Part shown: positions 23,701-33,700 of the stretch, piece by piece
Position numbering within the stretch: position 1 is the stretch's first letter
Layout of the letters: every line of letters begins with the position of its first letter
From: Plasmodium malariae
Lineage: Eukaryota > Apicomplexa > Aconoidasida > Haemosporida > Plasmodiidae
Assembly: GCF_900090045.1 (NCBI RefSeq)
Contig: NC_041784.1
Span: forward strand, 162,501 to 226,500
Length of the DNA: 64,000 bases
Direction of reading: 5' to 3'
Translations under genes and position numbers: made by a program
The notes under the pieces: model-generated
The model's database searches: none
Told to the model about the DNA's origin: nothing
What the model saw: the letters and a program-made list of their open reading frames with translations, nothing else

Positions 23701-25897
23701 CAAAAAAAAAGATAAAGTATCAGAAGAAAATAAAGATAAAGATTCAGATAAAAATGAAGAAAAAGATTCGGACAAAAATGAAGAAAAAGATTCGGACAAA
23801 AATGAAGAAAAAGATTCGGACAAAAATGAAGATAAAGAATCAGATAAGAATGAAGATAAAGAATCAGAAAGAAATGAAGATAAGAAAACAGACGAAATTG
23901 AAGATATAGAAGCAGACAAAGGATGCGAAGAATCGGTACAAATACATATAACAGAAAAGGAACATTCAATGAATCTATATAAGGAAAGTAAAGAAAGAGA
24001 AAAGGATGAAAAAACAAAAAGAGAAGATATTAGAAAAAGAAAACTTTCTAAATACTGTACAGACATGTTCTCTTTCTTTTTTGAATGTAATTCATCTTTT
24101 GATGAACATTTTTGTGATAACTATGAAATGCACATAGATCAAATCATGGAAAATATCAAAAAAATTAAAGAGATGATTCCCATAAGTATTATGGATTTTA
24201 TCATCAGTTATAATTCGAAATATCAAAAAAACGAGCACCTAGCAGACTCTGAAGGGTACATAAAAAATGAAAAATTATCAAATAATTTAATGAAATATAT
24301 AGATGATAATATCTGCCTACATATAAAAATTTCTGACTTATTGTATATTCATAATAACGGAAACAGCTATGAATTTGTTTTTATTAGATTATTAAACCAA
24401 AAGATTGTTCTAAGTAAACTCAAATTTATTAGTTCAAGTAAGTTGGGCATAGAAGATTTTGTTCATTTTAAAAATATACATGAATTTTTAAGTTATAAAA
24501 AAAAATTGCGATCTACACTTAATGGCCATAAAAAAATACTATATATTATCATTCATCATACCGATGAAAAAGATATACAACTGGATGACAATGATATTAA
24601 TCCTTGCAACAAGAGCCCACATACAAATAAGACAAATACATCTGCAAATGAAAAAAATGTAGTTAATAAAAAAATATACATGAACATGATTTTCTTTAAA
24701 AGAAAAAACAAAGAAAATAATAAAATCTGCGAAAATTTAAATGATCCCATGTTAGACAAAAACCCCCTACATAGTTTTATCATAACAGTGTTAAAAAATA
24801 ATTTTAAGCATTTAACTATTCTTCAAGATCATTCTTGTGTTATCAAAATAATTAATGAAAAAAAAAGTGTAGCAGTAGAAACAAATGATAATAATTCATT
24901 AAGAGAAAATAGTTTTTTCTTTCAAATGTTTAACAAAGTGAAAAACAAGATTTACGAAAATATTGCAAAAGATAATGCAGCAAAAAAAGACAACTCTTTA
25001 AAAATTAACTTTTTGCAAAATAATTTGAAGTTTTCATTAAAAAATTCTAATTTTAAAATGTTCAGCGACAGGAAGATAAAGAAAAGAACAAATTTTAAGA
25101 ATAAACAAAAAATAATTATATATTCTAAAAGTATCCTTAGGAAAAAGAAAAGTGAAAAACCAAAAAATAGATTAAACAATAAGTTAGAAAATACATTGCT
25201 GAACAAAGTAGAATATAAATTAAATAGAAGGATGCCTTTTGCTCTTAGGAAATATATTGAAAGTAATACAGTTGTGTTACTTAACAATTTTAAAGAAAAT
25301 AATGGTAAGACAAATGATAATTTTAAGTTAAGCAAAAAAAATAATATTGATGCTATCAATAATAACTCAAATATAAAAAATAACTTCGTATTTAAGGAAG
25401 GGAAGAAGCTAAAGTTAACAACAAATGCTTATGGTCATGATATTATGTATTCTCATTTTAAAAAAAAAAGGAGAGAACAAAAACTGAAGAAAACTATTTT
25501 TGCTGTCTCAAAAAGAAGAGAGACGAATTTAATCAAAATTAAAATACCCAGTGACATAACTCCAAATAAAAAGACCAATTCTTACCATCAAAAAAATTAT
25601 ACAACTAGAACTCTTAGGGACTATTATAATCATAAAAAAAATGTTATTCTGATTAATAATACACACATTGATAAATATATTAATCAAAATGAAAGAAAGA
25701 GGTTAAATAAAGAAAAAAAAATAATCTTTTTACAGTTCCAAGAACACTTTTTGAGTAACATGTTATCAGAAAAATTATCAAAAGACAAAAATAAAGAATC
25801 TTATGAAAACAAATATGTACAAACTAAAATTAATACAAATGCCTTCTGTACAAAGCTTTCAAAAGTCAGTGATCTCAACAAAATTCTGAATAAATAA
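17711..25897 (+). CDS. Giant TBC-domain protein (putative Rab GTPase-activating protein)
   Basis: Single exon, 2728 residues. A TBC (Tre2/Bub2/Cdc16) domain lies at about residues 1715-1915. The arginine finger is present in EDIKRNVW (Arg ~1725) and the glutamine finger in YFQGLHDM (Gln ~1768). HTWPSFLFINLNF and LLYTWLRLIEIK follow in the C-lobe. TBC proteins use these two residues to stimulate GTP hydrolysis on Rab GTPases in membrane traffic, so both catalytic residues being present suggests an active GAP. The first 1700 residues are Asn/Lys/Glu-rich with no recognised domain. A strongly acidic/basic repeat (about residues 2008-2056, unit EEKDSDKN) follows the TBC domain. The last 300 residues are very basic. 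The Rab partner cannot be told from sequence. Confidence 0.8.
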   Translation: MNDLNNNDILKNYKKSLNDFKNIGNPTSKLNLQKDMENYNEKVSDTNVQNENACSYYTKNDEHEIFTNKNNFNIDSFLVDISLCDSTTCDRNKFKNIINKKEQKSEKDKLYDSLFNVHQDKLKVKSNFIINNSIVNYDINLNNSLNRISKINFMQKFRRNARNYHSNTRRERRMNVLERINQGNSDTVVTTKFSTTSSNNKQKLKSLYNFKVDFESTHSYQAKENDKNDRPLENNTYFNNSKNSYKNNMDKIEKTKENKLNSNLPKDNENKRKKKHISDNINSVDIKYPTILNSKNNFPFYFNYSGISENFKSLNNVQMSNNSNYVKTSYDQIKKIILEDMPSDSNTWEGNNISPTAKNELIFEVNKEKEYFNISSYLNKPIQVTTDNDQKTKMVEAQKKEDLVNKNKKNNSKTSFAYLTNGCKEQKQYLQNLEKFNDHLKNYSLEEANIHIKNYNLRHSFDFDRNGKSTINDNSIKNKYLKKKAEKSNTKLNMYESFLDFEKEFKNKKNLENLIKKKSEKNTELFLKFSGNEKKNILHYVTKNNNSLKCTYKEYKKSGIFQPVSLGKINNVSKNQAIREESSNVINIPINFKLKKKLKNCKNNDNTHNESVKTKQNDIFPLLNGYYTNFSNTQELKNYKYSFFNKSEIYETNGLVIPFLKKDIMNEKNMHVENLFSLNDDFNSNIDGTLGIYSTKCNKNEEKKVILKNNNVTYDKEHKNSYIRMQNAHNDNANISTGISMLHKNIFHRQEIHQQIIGLQTENSTQETQSERKEIHSEYNNYNFNKSEKCVVYNTKGSNSEEYCHKVKNEQNLVIHNLNLVINGEDKHKKVEHDDCLNDIIFERENKTNADMTSKNKSSKNGDEKTAESTYLSNQWENFHCIFSRDPNNEFALIKNTENYNDHNNSFDSVNRNGKDNTPGSMHGEDFYGNINDIIKEGECNTNISQIKDEICSAKYCNNEQNDCVNNENKCTNGKYRTSNETEKKENVSVQTGGELVQKTEVKDVLINTESDVNILEYNTKNNINIKEGDNKNFNEKIKSEINSNELKNVNYNIGMKNEKNGIYNETPNNHVEIMSEDAKDGDAEYQTDEKHMKNQNNSNKIECLKDEVKSENENSHSRNIYNICEIDDKCTKETTYAGNEKKESKENEFIIYNENVKSSYNYNKCKSDFDREVEKNYQNEQEKHRNIYEKREHENRICRKEIQVESKIYGEEEKGSKVYNENNHIDNYTQVSQNKKNEHKYEKDGTLNSVDTRIAVNEDILYESREHENQNDIEKNEQITIENDNINSEMVTENGNKNGNKNGESTTKRTNKICEITEDNVNKSIGIMNKTFGKSFKYKSPDENYDFNKNTGDKNISDVQKASCVNKSDNMYSERNLDEKIFLTINERFKSDNLEQSNEEIENLIQENDLDKYSHNTKCLNNYSNSTNEAYTFPTNEYSEKKNNISKEKVELYKLLENSSFENINKIETMNEELEEEIPYKSNRLKEEKTNSENHKSNKDSHSKHNSYIEINEISSNEIIKEFNCLYIKINKYNLFKYLNINEERLNYINSLYDSFDYLNKTIKIENDNRHENKIYHSYKNETDIIKSDIYKKCFEEKMNNIFNSKLQENHDVNIYSDISIFDGKDITHENRNHFHDKSRSINGELQEKINDTINTNKSVDSNISNKKLQNDLINCSDLNFCQRINLETQEKQRVHSDMGNLSSSDENENNDNEDNICYEDIKRNVWLQNTDLHKKMKRKNIVKYIQLESVKCILLFCYLYSVKYFQGLHDMVISLFYLNLEPYEIFCVFEKILHYYAPYLYLGNKSKCISPLNDVKLGKYMDNYNLSDITIDICNYNGRLFKLLFQFFFPRVSHYFDTTVNHTWPSFLFINLNFSKFNNVFCLLYTWLRLIEIKDEGNEVSCDFILYLLSFFMYKLKIIKNKFYKKGNLHKINNTTKYSSFECFKKNEREAQIVAQINASIPKVYLDAENQKRLEYIEEQIANKKEEKIANEEEDKKKDKVSEENKDKDSDKNEEKDSDKNEEKDSDKNEEKDSDKNEDKESDKNEDKESERNEDKKTDEIEDIEADKGCEESVQIHITEKEHSMNLYKESKEREKDEKTKREDIRKRKLSKYCTDMFSFFFECNSSFDEHFCDNYEMHIDQIMENIKKIKEMIPISIMDFIISYNSKYQKNEHLADSEGYIKNEKLSNNLMKYIDDNICLHIKISDLLYIHNNGNSYEFVFIRLLNQKIVLSKLKFISSSKLGIEDFVHFKNIHEFLSYKKKLRSTLNGHKKILYIIIHHTDEKDIQLDDNDINPCNKSPHTNKTNTSANEKNVVNKKIYMNMIFFKRKNKENNKICENLNDPMLDKNPLHSFIITVLKNNFKHLTILQDHSCVIKIINEKKSVAVETNDNNSLRENSFFFQMFNKVKNKIYENIAKDNAAKKDNSLKINFLQNNLKFSLKNSNFKMFSDRKIKKRTNFKNKQKIIIYSKSILRKKKSEKPKNRLNNKLENTLLNKVEYKLNRRMPFALRKYIESNTVVLLNNFKENNGKTNDNFKLSKKNNIDAINNNSNIKNNFVFKEGKKLKLTTNAYGHDIMYSHFKKKRREQKLKKTIFAVSKRRETNLIKIKIPSDITPNKKTNSYHQKNYTTRTLRDYYNHKKNVILINNTHIDKYINQNERKRLNKEKKIIFLQFQEHFLSNMLSEKLSKDKNKESYENKYVQTKINTNAFCTKLSKVSDLNKILNK
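23735..23880 (+). repeat. 24-bp coding tandem repeat (EKDSDKNE units)
   Basis: About six in-frame copies of a 24-bp unit encode Glu-Lys-Asp-Ser-Asp-Lys-Asn-Glu variants just C-terminal to the TBC domain. The central copies are nearly identical at nucleotide level and the outer ones diverge. This is typical of slippage-driven length polymorphism in Plasmodium proteins. Confidence 0.85.
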
Positions 25898-27175
25898 AGA
25901 ATAATGTACAATGAAAATGGAACTCATTCTTGCTTGATATTCTCCCAATTTTATCATCAAAATGTAGAAACTGTTTGTATCAAGTTGAAACCAACAATTA
26001 ATAAATATACCTACAGTTAAGATTGATTATTTAATTGATGGCATTGTTGATTTGCTCATAGTAAAACATTTTTATGACACAGTTCTTACGTAAAAAAAAA
26101 AGATAAAAAAGTGTTATTCTAACTAATAATAATATAAAAAAAAAAATTTATAAAACTAAAAATGTGTTTACAAAAACAAGCATGTTGTTTTTTTAATTTT
26201 TTACCTTTTCCGAGAGAAATACTTAAAAATTTATAGAATTTGGATTACAGAAGTTTAATTAAACGATATGAATAATGGAAAATTTTATTTTCATATAATA
26301 AAATTATAATTCAGATAAATTTCCATAGCTTACCTCTTTATTTTATCTTTATTTTATTATTTATTTTTTTTTTTTGATTTAAAATATATTGATTATGTAT
26401 TATTTTTTTACCCTTATAACATGTTAACCGTTAGTTTGTCTTATATCAGTTTTTAAGTTTATTGTTTTTTTTTTATTTTTCGCCAATTTTTTTTGCCAAT
26501 TAGTTATATGAAATTTGTACATATCCAGTGGTATAATAATTTTTTTTTTTTTTTTTTAGCTATTTTCATGATGACTTTTACTCTTTTCTTCTTTTCCTAA
26601 CATGTCTTGTTGATTATTAGCTCCTAGTGTGTAAACAACGATTTAATTAATATACGTTTAACTAGTGAAGTATTTTTGTTAAAAGATTTATAAAAAATCT
26701 GAATCTTAAAAACGGTTATATGCAAAAGAAAATATTTTGTTCATATATTCTTTTAAAAGGGTATTGGGAATGTCCAAATTGTTTATACAAAAATGTATGC
26801 TTCTTCAAATCATATATGAGAACAAAAAAATGGAAAAATAAAATAAAAATACATACGTAAAAAAACAAACAAATAAACTAAATTATGATAACATTTGTTA
26901 CGAATTCTTTTCATTCAATATCATGTTTAACTATTTAGGGGAAACAATGGAAAATAAGAAATGAAAAATTATTTATATCTACCAAAATATTACATTTCTG
27001 TATAAATTATTGGGTCTTATAAAAAGCTCCCACAAAAAGGCATTTTCGCATTATTATAATTCAGTTATATATATATAAATAAACCGCGTAATATGTTTTA
27101 TGCATAAAAAGCAAAATTTGCTGTTTTTTTGTTGATTTCATTTCCCTCCTATTAAAAAACAAACTTCCGCAAATG
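25898..27175. other. Convergent intergenic region, no gene seen
   Basis: About 1.3 kb between the TBC gene end and the SURF1 gene end. It consists of A/T homopolymers and short unrelated open frames. I see no splice-supported coding pattern and no RNA gene. Confidence 0.5.
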
Positions 27176-29200
27176 TCAAAAAATCCATTTTTTCAACTGT
27201 ATGAATTTAAATACAGATATTGTTGAAAAGACAAACGCAAAAAGAAACCACTGACATGCATAATTAAAATGCGTTGTTTCATCAGCATAAAATTTAAAAT
27301 ATTCTTTTTTCTTTTTATGTATAAAATGTTCATCATATCGAAAGGGTTTAATATTTTGAAAAGTGCCATTTTCAGCCTTTTTTGCACTATCACTATTTTT
27401 CAACAACCGCTTAATCCTTTCTTGACTTTCTCTATCCATATCATTTATGGTAATATCATTTAACTTTTTTAAATTAGAATCTAATTCCTTTGTATTACCC
27501 TTATTGTAATTCGAGTAATAATCCGTTCTTATATCATTATTATAGTCTTCATGAAATATTATGTCATATATATTTGCAATAAAAAATGAGGAACCTTCCA
27601 AATCGGAAATATTCGCATACTGACAAATTTCTTCAGTGTCATAATAAAAAAAATAGTTACTATAAACACTTTTATTTGAAAAATTTTTTATCTTTTTGAA
27701 AGGGCATTCATATAACTCACCTGGATCTAATATTCCTCTTAATGTAACTATTTTTGGTATTTCATTCTTTTTTTCTTCTAATATTTCTTCAGATATTAAT
27801 CCTCTATTTACTAATATACATTTTCCACTTTTTAAAAATAATGGACAAATTACATAATAATACTTTTTCTTTTTATTAAATTCATGTATTTTGGGTCCTA
27901 TATAAAATTCTTTAGTTGTATCGAGTACTCCTGTTAACTGAACTTTCCTGTATTTATATTTTTCAAGGACAAGTTTTTTAAGTTCATCTTCTGTTAAATC
28001 CTTTTTACTCATTTTCCTATATAACTTCAATAATGCGTTTTCATTTCTTATTCGATTTATCCACTCATAAACACTTGAAATATTTTCTAAATCAACGGTT
28101 AATTTATTCCCATTTTCTACATTTTTTTTTTTATTATATAACTCTGCATCTTCTCCTTCTTCACCTTTTTTTTCATCTGCTTCATTAACACATATTTTAT
28201 CCCCACCATTTGGTTTATTGTTACTGTTATCATTACAGCATAAATCTTTTTTTTTTCTAATTATCCTTCCATGGAAAACTCTTACCTTCTCATAAAAGGT
28301 TAGTACTCTAAGAACTATTTCTAATAAATTAATGCTACTTAAAAGTTTACTTTCTTTTTCATCATATTGTGCTAAATTCTCATTCAATATTTTGTAATTC
28401 TTTTTTAAAATTAAAAAGTCATCAAACCATGGAAAGTCAAAATCATTAATAACTATAATTGGTTTATTTAAATTGTGTAAAATGTAATCAATTAAAAATT
28501 TCTTTTTTTCCATTTTCTTATATTGCCATATTCCCATTGAAAAAAAAAAAGAACAAATAAAAGAAGAATAATAAAAAAAAAAAGTTCTTTCATTTTTTCT
28601 TAGTCCAAATTTACTATTACGGACGCATCGAAAAATTGGTGAAGACACTTTATTCTTTATATCAATTAGTCTTATAATAGTACTATTTTCACATTCTAAT
28701 GGTAAGTAATATTGACCTTCACTTTTCCTTATTAAATTTATTTCTTCCTCATTTGCTTTATAAAGCCTTTGACTTGGATACTTAAAATCTGCTGAAGTAA
28801 CTTTTTTGTCTTTATTTTCAATTATATTTTTTTCATTAATTTTTTTCTCTACACTTTTTAATTCCTCATTTAACATATCAATATGAACCCCCTGTAGAAG
28901 GAATTTCTTTCCGGAATTTGTTACAAATTTGTTTCTCTTTTTTTTTGATTTGAACCTTGTTAGCTTCCTCTTTTTTACATCATGGAAAAATTTTCCATTC
29001 TTATAAAAGAACAGTAACCTTATTCTATTCGTTTTCTTAATTAATCCATTATCGTATGTTTTTTTTACACAGTACTTGTCACATAAAGTAGAAGGGGGGC
29101 ACTGTATATGAAGTTCGCGAAGTATAAATTTATGTAAAAAATTAGATGTGTTCAACTTAATTAATTCCTTAGTATTTAGTACATTATTTAAAATAGGCAT
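27176..29200 (-). CDS. SURF1: SURF1-like cytochrome c oxidase assembly factor
   Basis: Protein of 674 residues, compared with ~300 for human SURF1. The architecture is that of SURF1/Shy1: a first membrane segment at about 203-222 ending in the signature GIWQ, an intermembrane-space domain, and a second membrane segment near the C-terminus (about 648-668). Family motifs inside the domain include YRKVQLTGVLDTTKEFYIGP (about 418-440) and KCILVNRGLISEE (about 455-470). NYACQWFLF, just before the last helix, corresponds to the conserved NYxxxW segment. SURF1 acts in the inner mitochondrial membrane in heme a handling and COX1 assembly. The ~200-residue N-terminal extension is basic and parasite-specific, and inserts of Lys/Asn-rich sequence enlarge the middle. 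Single exon, start at 29200. Confidence 0.85.
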   Translation of the reverse strand: MPILNNVLNTKELIKLNTSNFLHKFILRELHIQCPPSTLCDKYCVKKTYDNGLIKKTNRIRLLFFYKNGKFFHDVKKRKLTRFKSKKKRNKFVTNSGKKFLLQGVHIDMLNEELKSVEKKINEKNIIENKDKKVTSADFKYPSQRLYKANEEEINLIRKSEGQYYLPLECENSTIIRLIDIKNKVSSPIFRCVRNSKFGLRKNERTFFFYYSSFICSFFFSMGIWQYKKMEKKKFLIDYILHNLNKPIIVINDFDFPWFDDFLILKKNYKILNENLAQYDEKESKLLSSINLLEIVLRVLTFYEKVRVFHGRIIRKKKDLCCNDNSNNKPNGGDKICVNEADEKKGEEGEDAELYNKKKNVENGNKLTVDLENISSVYEWINRIRNENALLKLYRKMSKKDLTEDELKKLVLEKYKYRKVQLTGVLDTTKEFYIGPKIHEFNKKKKYYYVICPLFLKSGKCILVNRGLISEEILEEKKNEIPKIVTLRGILDPGELYECPFKKIKNFSNKSVYSNYFFYYDTEEICQYANISDLEGSSFFIANIYDIIFHEDYNNDIRTDYYSNYNKGNTKELDSNLKKLNDITINDMDRESQERIKRLLKNSDSAKKAENGTFQNIKPFRYDEHFIHKKKKEYFKFYADETTHFNYACQWFLFAFVFSTISVFKFIQLKKWIF

Positions 29201-29320
29201 TCTAATATGTTCAGTAACTCAGTTAAAATATTGTAAGATACGAATAATAGCTAAAATTATATATGTATGTGTGTATGTATATTTATACGTAATATTAAAC
29301 ACATGCCAAAAGATATTATT

Positions 29321-29485
29321 TTATTTCCTAGTAAGGTCTCTGAACTTATTCTTTACTTCATTATATATCTGATATGTTTTGATGGCAAACCTATGAAATG
29401 TTTCACTCCTTAATAAAATGGATTTGATTTTTTCTTCAATCACTTTACCCCCAATATCATTAAGGAAAAATGGGAATCTTTTCAT
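29321..29485 (-). CDS. 54-residue ORF, possible small mitochondrial-type protein
   Basis: Starting at the ATG at 29485, the frame encodes 54 residues with normal amino-acid balance for an A+T-rich genome: MKRFPFFLNDIGGKVIEEK, then IKSILLRSETFHRFAIKTYQ and a basic end FRDLTRK. Upstream of this ATG the same frame becomes almost pure Phe/Leu/Tyr/Ile, which looks like noncoding T-rich DNA, so the short start is preferred. It lies 120 bp downstream of the SURF1 start on the same strand. The composition (helical, basic, LLRSxTFHR) resembles very short mitochondrial proteins, but I cannot name a family. It could be the last exon of a spliced gene, though no upstream exon was found. Confidence 0.5.
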   Translation of the reverse strand: MKRFPFFLNDIGGKVIEEKIKSILLRSETFHRFAIKTYQIYNEVKNKFRDLTRK

Positions 29486-30226
29486 GATGTAAAGATGAAA
29501 GGAGAAATAAAAAATAATAATATGAAAATATGAAAAAGTTTGCAAAATTAAATCAAAACTAATGAAATGAAGCAAAACGAAATAAAAATATATAACAAAA
29601 ACAAAGGATAAATTAAGAAAAAGGTTAAAAAAAAATATATCACATAATGTAATTTGAAGAAATGATTTCAAAATCCATGTGTAAAATTGAAAAAAATAAT
29701 TTTTCCCATTTTTAAACAAATTTCATGTTGAACTAGAAAATATAAATATAATTTTACAAGCTTATTCTTGTTCATTTTACCTGTTAATTTTTTTTTTTTT
29801 TTTTTTTTTTGAAACAATATAAAATATATAATATATTTTAATATACATATGAAAACTTGATTATGCATACTATAATTTTACAATGAGCGCGCTTGCTCTC
29901 AAGTTGGGTAATCATTATTATAGCGAGAGAAAATGCACAATTTTTATTTTAAATAATTAGTATTTATAGCATTTTAAAATGAAAATAAATTTCGTTTTTT
30001 TATAAAATGAATAATTTCTCTGTAAAAAAGATGAAAAATTAATTTCTTTTTTTTTTTTTTGGTGACAAATATTTATATGAAATATTTGTGCATTCATTTT
30101 TCCTTTTTTGTAAGTGAAACATTATTTTCAACATTTGTAAGTACAAATATCCGTTACATCCACTTTTTAGACAATTGTGTTTTATATCATCTTCAAATTT
30201 CAGCTGTATCCATATATGCATTACAT

Positions 30227-30270
<44 letters not shown>

Positions 30271-30714
30271 TTGTTTATATTTTTTTAAATTAAAAGAATA
30301 TAAATTTGTGTTTTTTATTTTCTTATATATATGCTTCACTTTTTCCTTTAACATATTTGAGTTTCATATGTTTTCGTTTTATAAATTTCGTATATTTCAT
30401 TTCACAAGCATCTGATCACACTTTTTTTTTTTCTCCGTATCTGGTTTATTATTCATTAATGTGAAAACTTTTGTTCGTGCATAAATGTACAAGTTATGTT
30501 TATGTATAAGGAATACACGCATAAATATATTATATGTTTATGTATATGTATGTATGTATGTATATGTAGCATGCGCGTATGTTCCATTTCCTTTTCATTC
30601 AGAATATTGAGCAAAATTGTGTTCATTTACTATATTCACTTTTTAGCATGATGTAATTTAATTTTTTTTTTTTTTTGTCTATTTGCTACTTTCATTTTAA
30701 CCATAAAGAAAAAA
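29486..30714. other. Upstream region of formin 1, with a G+C-rich patch and a TA microsatellite
   Basis: This noncoding stretch separates the 54-residue ORF from formin 1. It contains T/A homopolymers, a (TA)n run of about 30 bp at 30236-30264, and a conspicuous G+C-rich patch at 29883-29935. It is presumably promoter DNA for formin 1. Confidence 0.5.
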
Positions 30715-33700
30715 ATGGAAAACAAAAAAATTGCGTTAGCAACTATTAACGACATTGAAAACGACAAAAATGTGGATAACTTAAGCTTGATAACAAAAGT
30801 AGATTTAAAGTTGACAAATAGTAAAAACGAGAAATGTAATAGAATAAGGAACATAAATTTTGAAGACTCCCTTAGAATGAATGATGAACAGATAAAAGTA
30901 AAAGAAGCAGTTTTTATATTACATAATATGGAAAATTTTAACTATTCTATTAGTTATACTGAAATTCAAAATATAAGAAATGATTTAAGATTATTTGCTA
31001 TTAACAATTATCATGACAAAAAGTACGCAGATTGTTTAATTCAAGCTATTCATTCTTATATGATAGCAAAAAAATATTATTCCAAATATTTTGGTTTTTA
31101 TATTACAGGTGATATGAGTACAGAACTAATTTTAATATGTAAATGTTATGTATTAGTTCAAAAATATACAGAAGGAAGAAAATATTTGAATGAGTTAAAA
31201 TTTTTAATTGATAACACGTTATTATATGCTCATAATAAGGGTATTTTTACTGAACAACAGAAGGATGGACAAAATAAAGACATTAATAAGATCAATGATT
31301 TAGATTCGAATTATCAAGAGCCGATTATATTATGTGGAATAGAAGTTTTATCAAATATACTTTATATTTTTGCTGACTTGTTAAGTTCATATAAACAGAA
31401 TGAAGAAGCAGAAAGTTACTTCTTAAAATATCTGTATATCATAGATAAATCTTTTAATGCTGATAGTTTAAATTATAGTGACGCTTTAAATGATGTATGT
31501 TCCTACTACATAAAAATTAGAGATTATTCGAAAGCTTTATCTCTATGCGAGCAAATACTGGAAATACGAAAAAAATTTTTTGGTGATTATGATTCAGAGA
31601 ATCCAAGTGAAATTATTGCTGACTGTTATTGTAACTTAGGATTATTATTAAGATTGTCTGGAAATACCATTGAATCTTTACACAAATATTTAATAGCAGT
31701 AGATATGAGAATGAAAATTCATAAAACAAGGCACACTATAGAAGTTCAAGATATTTTATTTTCCTTTGCCATTATTATGCACCAGTTAAACAATTTCAAG
31801 GTTTCATTACAATTATATAAAGAGGTTTATTCTTTTTATAAAATTTATTATGGTCCTGATGATACTAATACTATAATTGTATGCAAATTGATTGAAGAGT
31901 TAGAAAAAGATATTATGAAAGAAATGGATAAAAGTAAAAAAAAGTATCCCTCTAATTTAGAAAGTCATATACCAAATGTAAATGATAAGTTAACAAAAGA
32001 GAGTAAAATAAAGAAAAACTGGAATTTATTTAATGAAAAATTGCAAACTATTTCAAAGAAGTCAGATATAGATCCTAACTTAATTGAAAATCTTATGAAT
32101 GAGAGAGTTTTAATTAACACCAAAAATATTCCCTATAAAAATTTAAGTGATAAAAAAACATTCATAACAGTAGAAGGAAACTTAAAATATAATGATTTAA
32201 GTTATTGTAGTATTGACGCATATAAACATATGCAATCAAACAAAGAATTTGAAATTTTGAAGAGTTCATTTTACTCCATTTCTTCTATTAACAGAATTAA
32301 ATCCTTATACGCAGATTCGTGGAAAAGTACTTTAATTCCTTCAACATATATATTGCCTTTTGTTGAAGCAAAATTAGTGGACAAAAAACTAATTAAATTT
32401 TCAGAGTGCAAGGATTTTCAAAATGCTATTATTTTCAAAAGAAAAATTTTGCCTATAGTTAATATACCATTAATAGAAAGAGGATATGTACAATTAGACA
32501 ATGATCAGCCTATAATGACTTGTAATGAAGATGCCAAATCTTTATTAAGTGAATGGAATATCAAGGAACCTTTTGTAGATTCTCAAGGAAACGTATTTAG
32601 TAAATATGAGCACCTTGATAATGAATTTAACATGTTTATTTCTATTCTAGATGATAAAAATGAAGTTATGCTTGGTTTTTATAATAACCCTTTGCTTGTG
32701 CCAAATCCAGCTATTTACCACTGCCTTATTTTAAATGACCTATATTATTTTCATAGGTATAACCATGTTAATAATTTATATTCTTTTGATAATATAAATC
32801 CGTATCGGAACAAGAATATAAGCACGAAAATAAATCGTGGTAATAATTTATATAAAAATAGTTCAAATGCAGGTATTGATCATTCATATGATTACAATAC
32901 ATATAAAAAGGAAGAAAAAAGTAGCAAAATTTCACGTGATTCAAAAATTATAAATGATTCGTTAAAAAACACTCTTGAAAAAAATGAACAAAAGGGGAAT
33001 ATAAAAAATGACCTCATAACTAAAAGGGAATCAAGTGATTCAAACAAAACTCATATTAATGACGAATCAAAATATATTCCCAAGGACATTCCTTTATCTA
33101 CTCAAAAATCTGAGACGGTAACAAAAAAGGGCGTGCCTAAAGAGTTATCAAAAGGAGTTTCAAAAGAACTATCAAAATTATTCTCAAAGAAAATGTCAAA
33201 GCAATTGTCGAAGCAGTTGTCAACACAATCATCAGAACAGATGTTAAAGAAACACAAATCAGAGGAAAAAAAAGTAGGTGATATGAAGTTTAAAGGTTTA
33301 GGTTTTAATAAAAAGCTTCAAAATAAAAAACTTCAACATAAAAAAGTGCACGTTCTAAAAGGTAATCGAGAGAGTTCATCGACATTATTTTCTAGAGATA
33401 AATACGTCTTAAAAAAATCCATTAATTTTAACAATTTATTTCTAAGATCTAATGAAAAAATTAAATTAATTGGTTATAGCAATTCAAATAAAACTGATAA
33501 AATACAAAGATCCATGAGAAAAATTAAATTAAAAAAGGATCCCATCCTAAAATCTTCTATTGATTATAATATAAAATTTGATCTTCAAAATAATGTGAGT
33601 AGTCTTGAACATTGTGATATAGATAATCTGAAGAGAGAAATTTATTATGATAATTCCCCATGTAACAGCCATACAAATTCAACTAATTTATCTTTTGACG

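Noticed and set aside
23485..24066. Serine/leucine-rich minus-strand frame of 193 codons
   Set aside because: It is the reverse reading of the EKDSDKNE repeat in the TBC gene.
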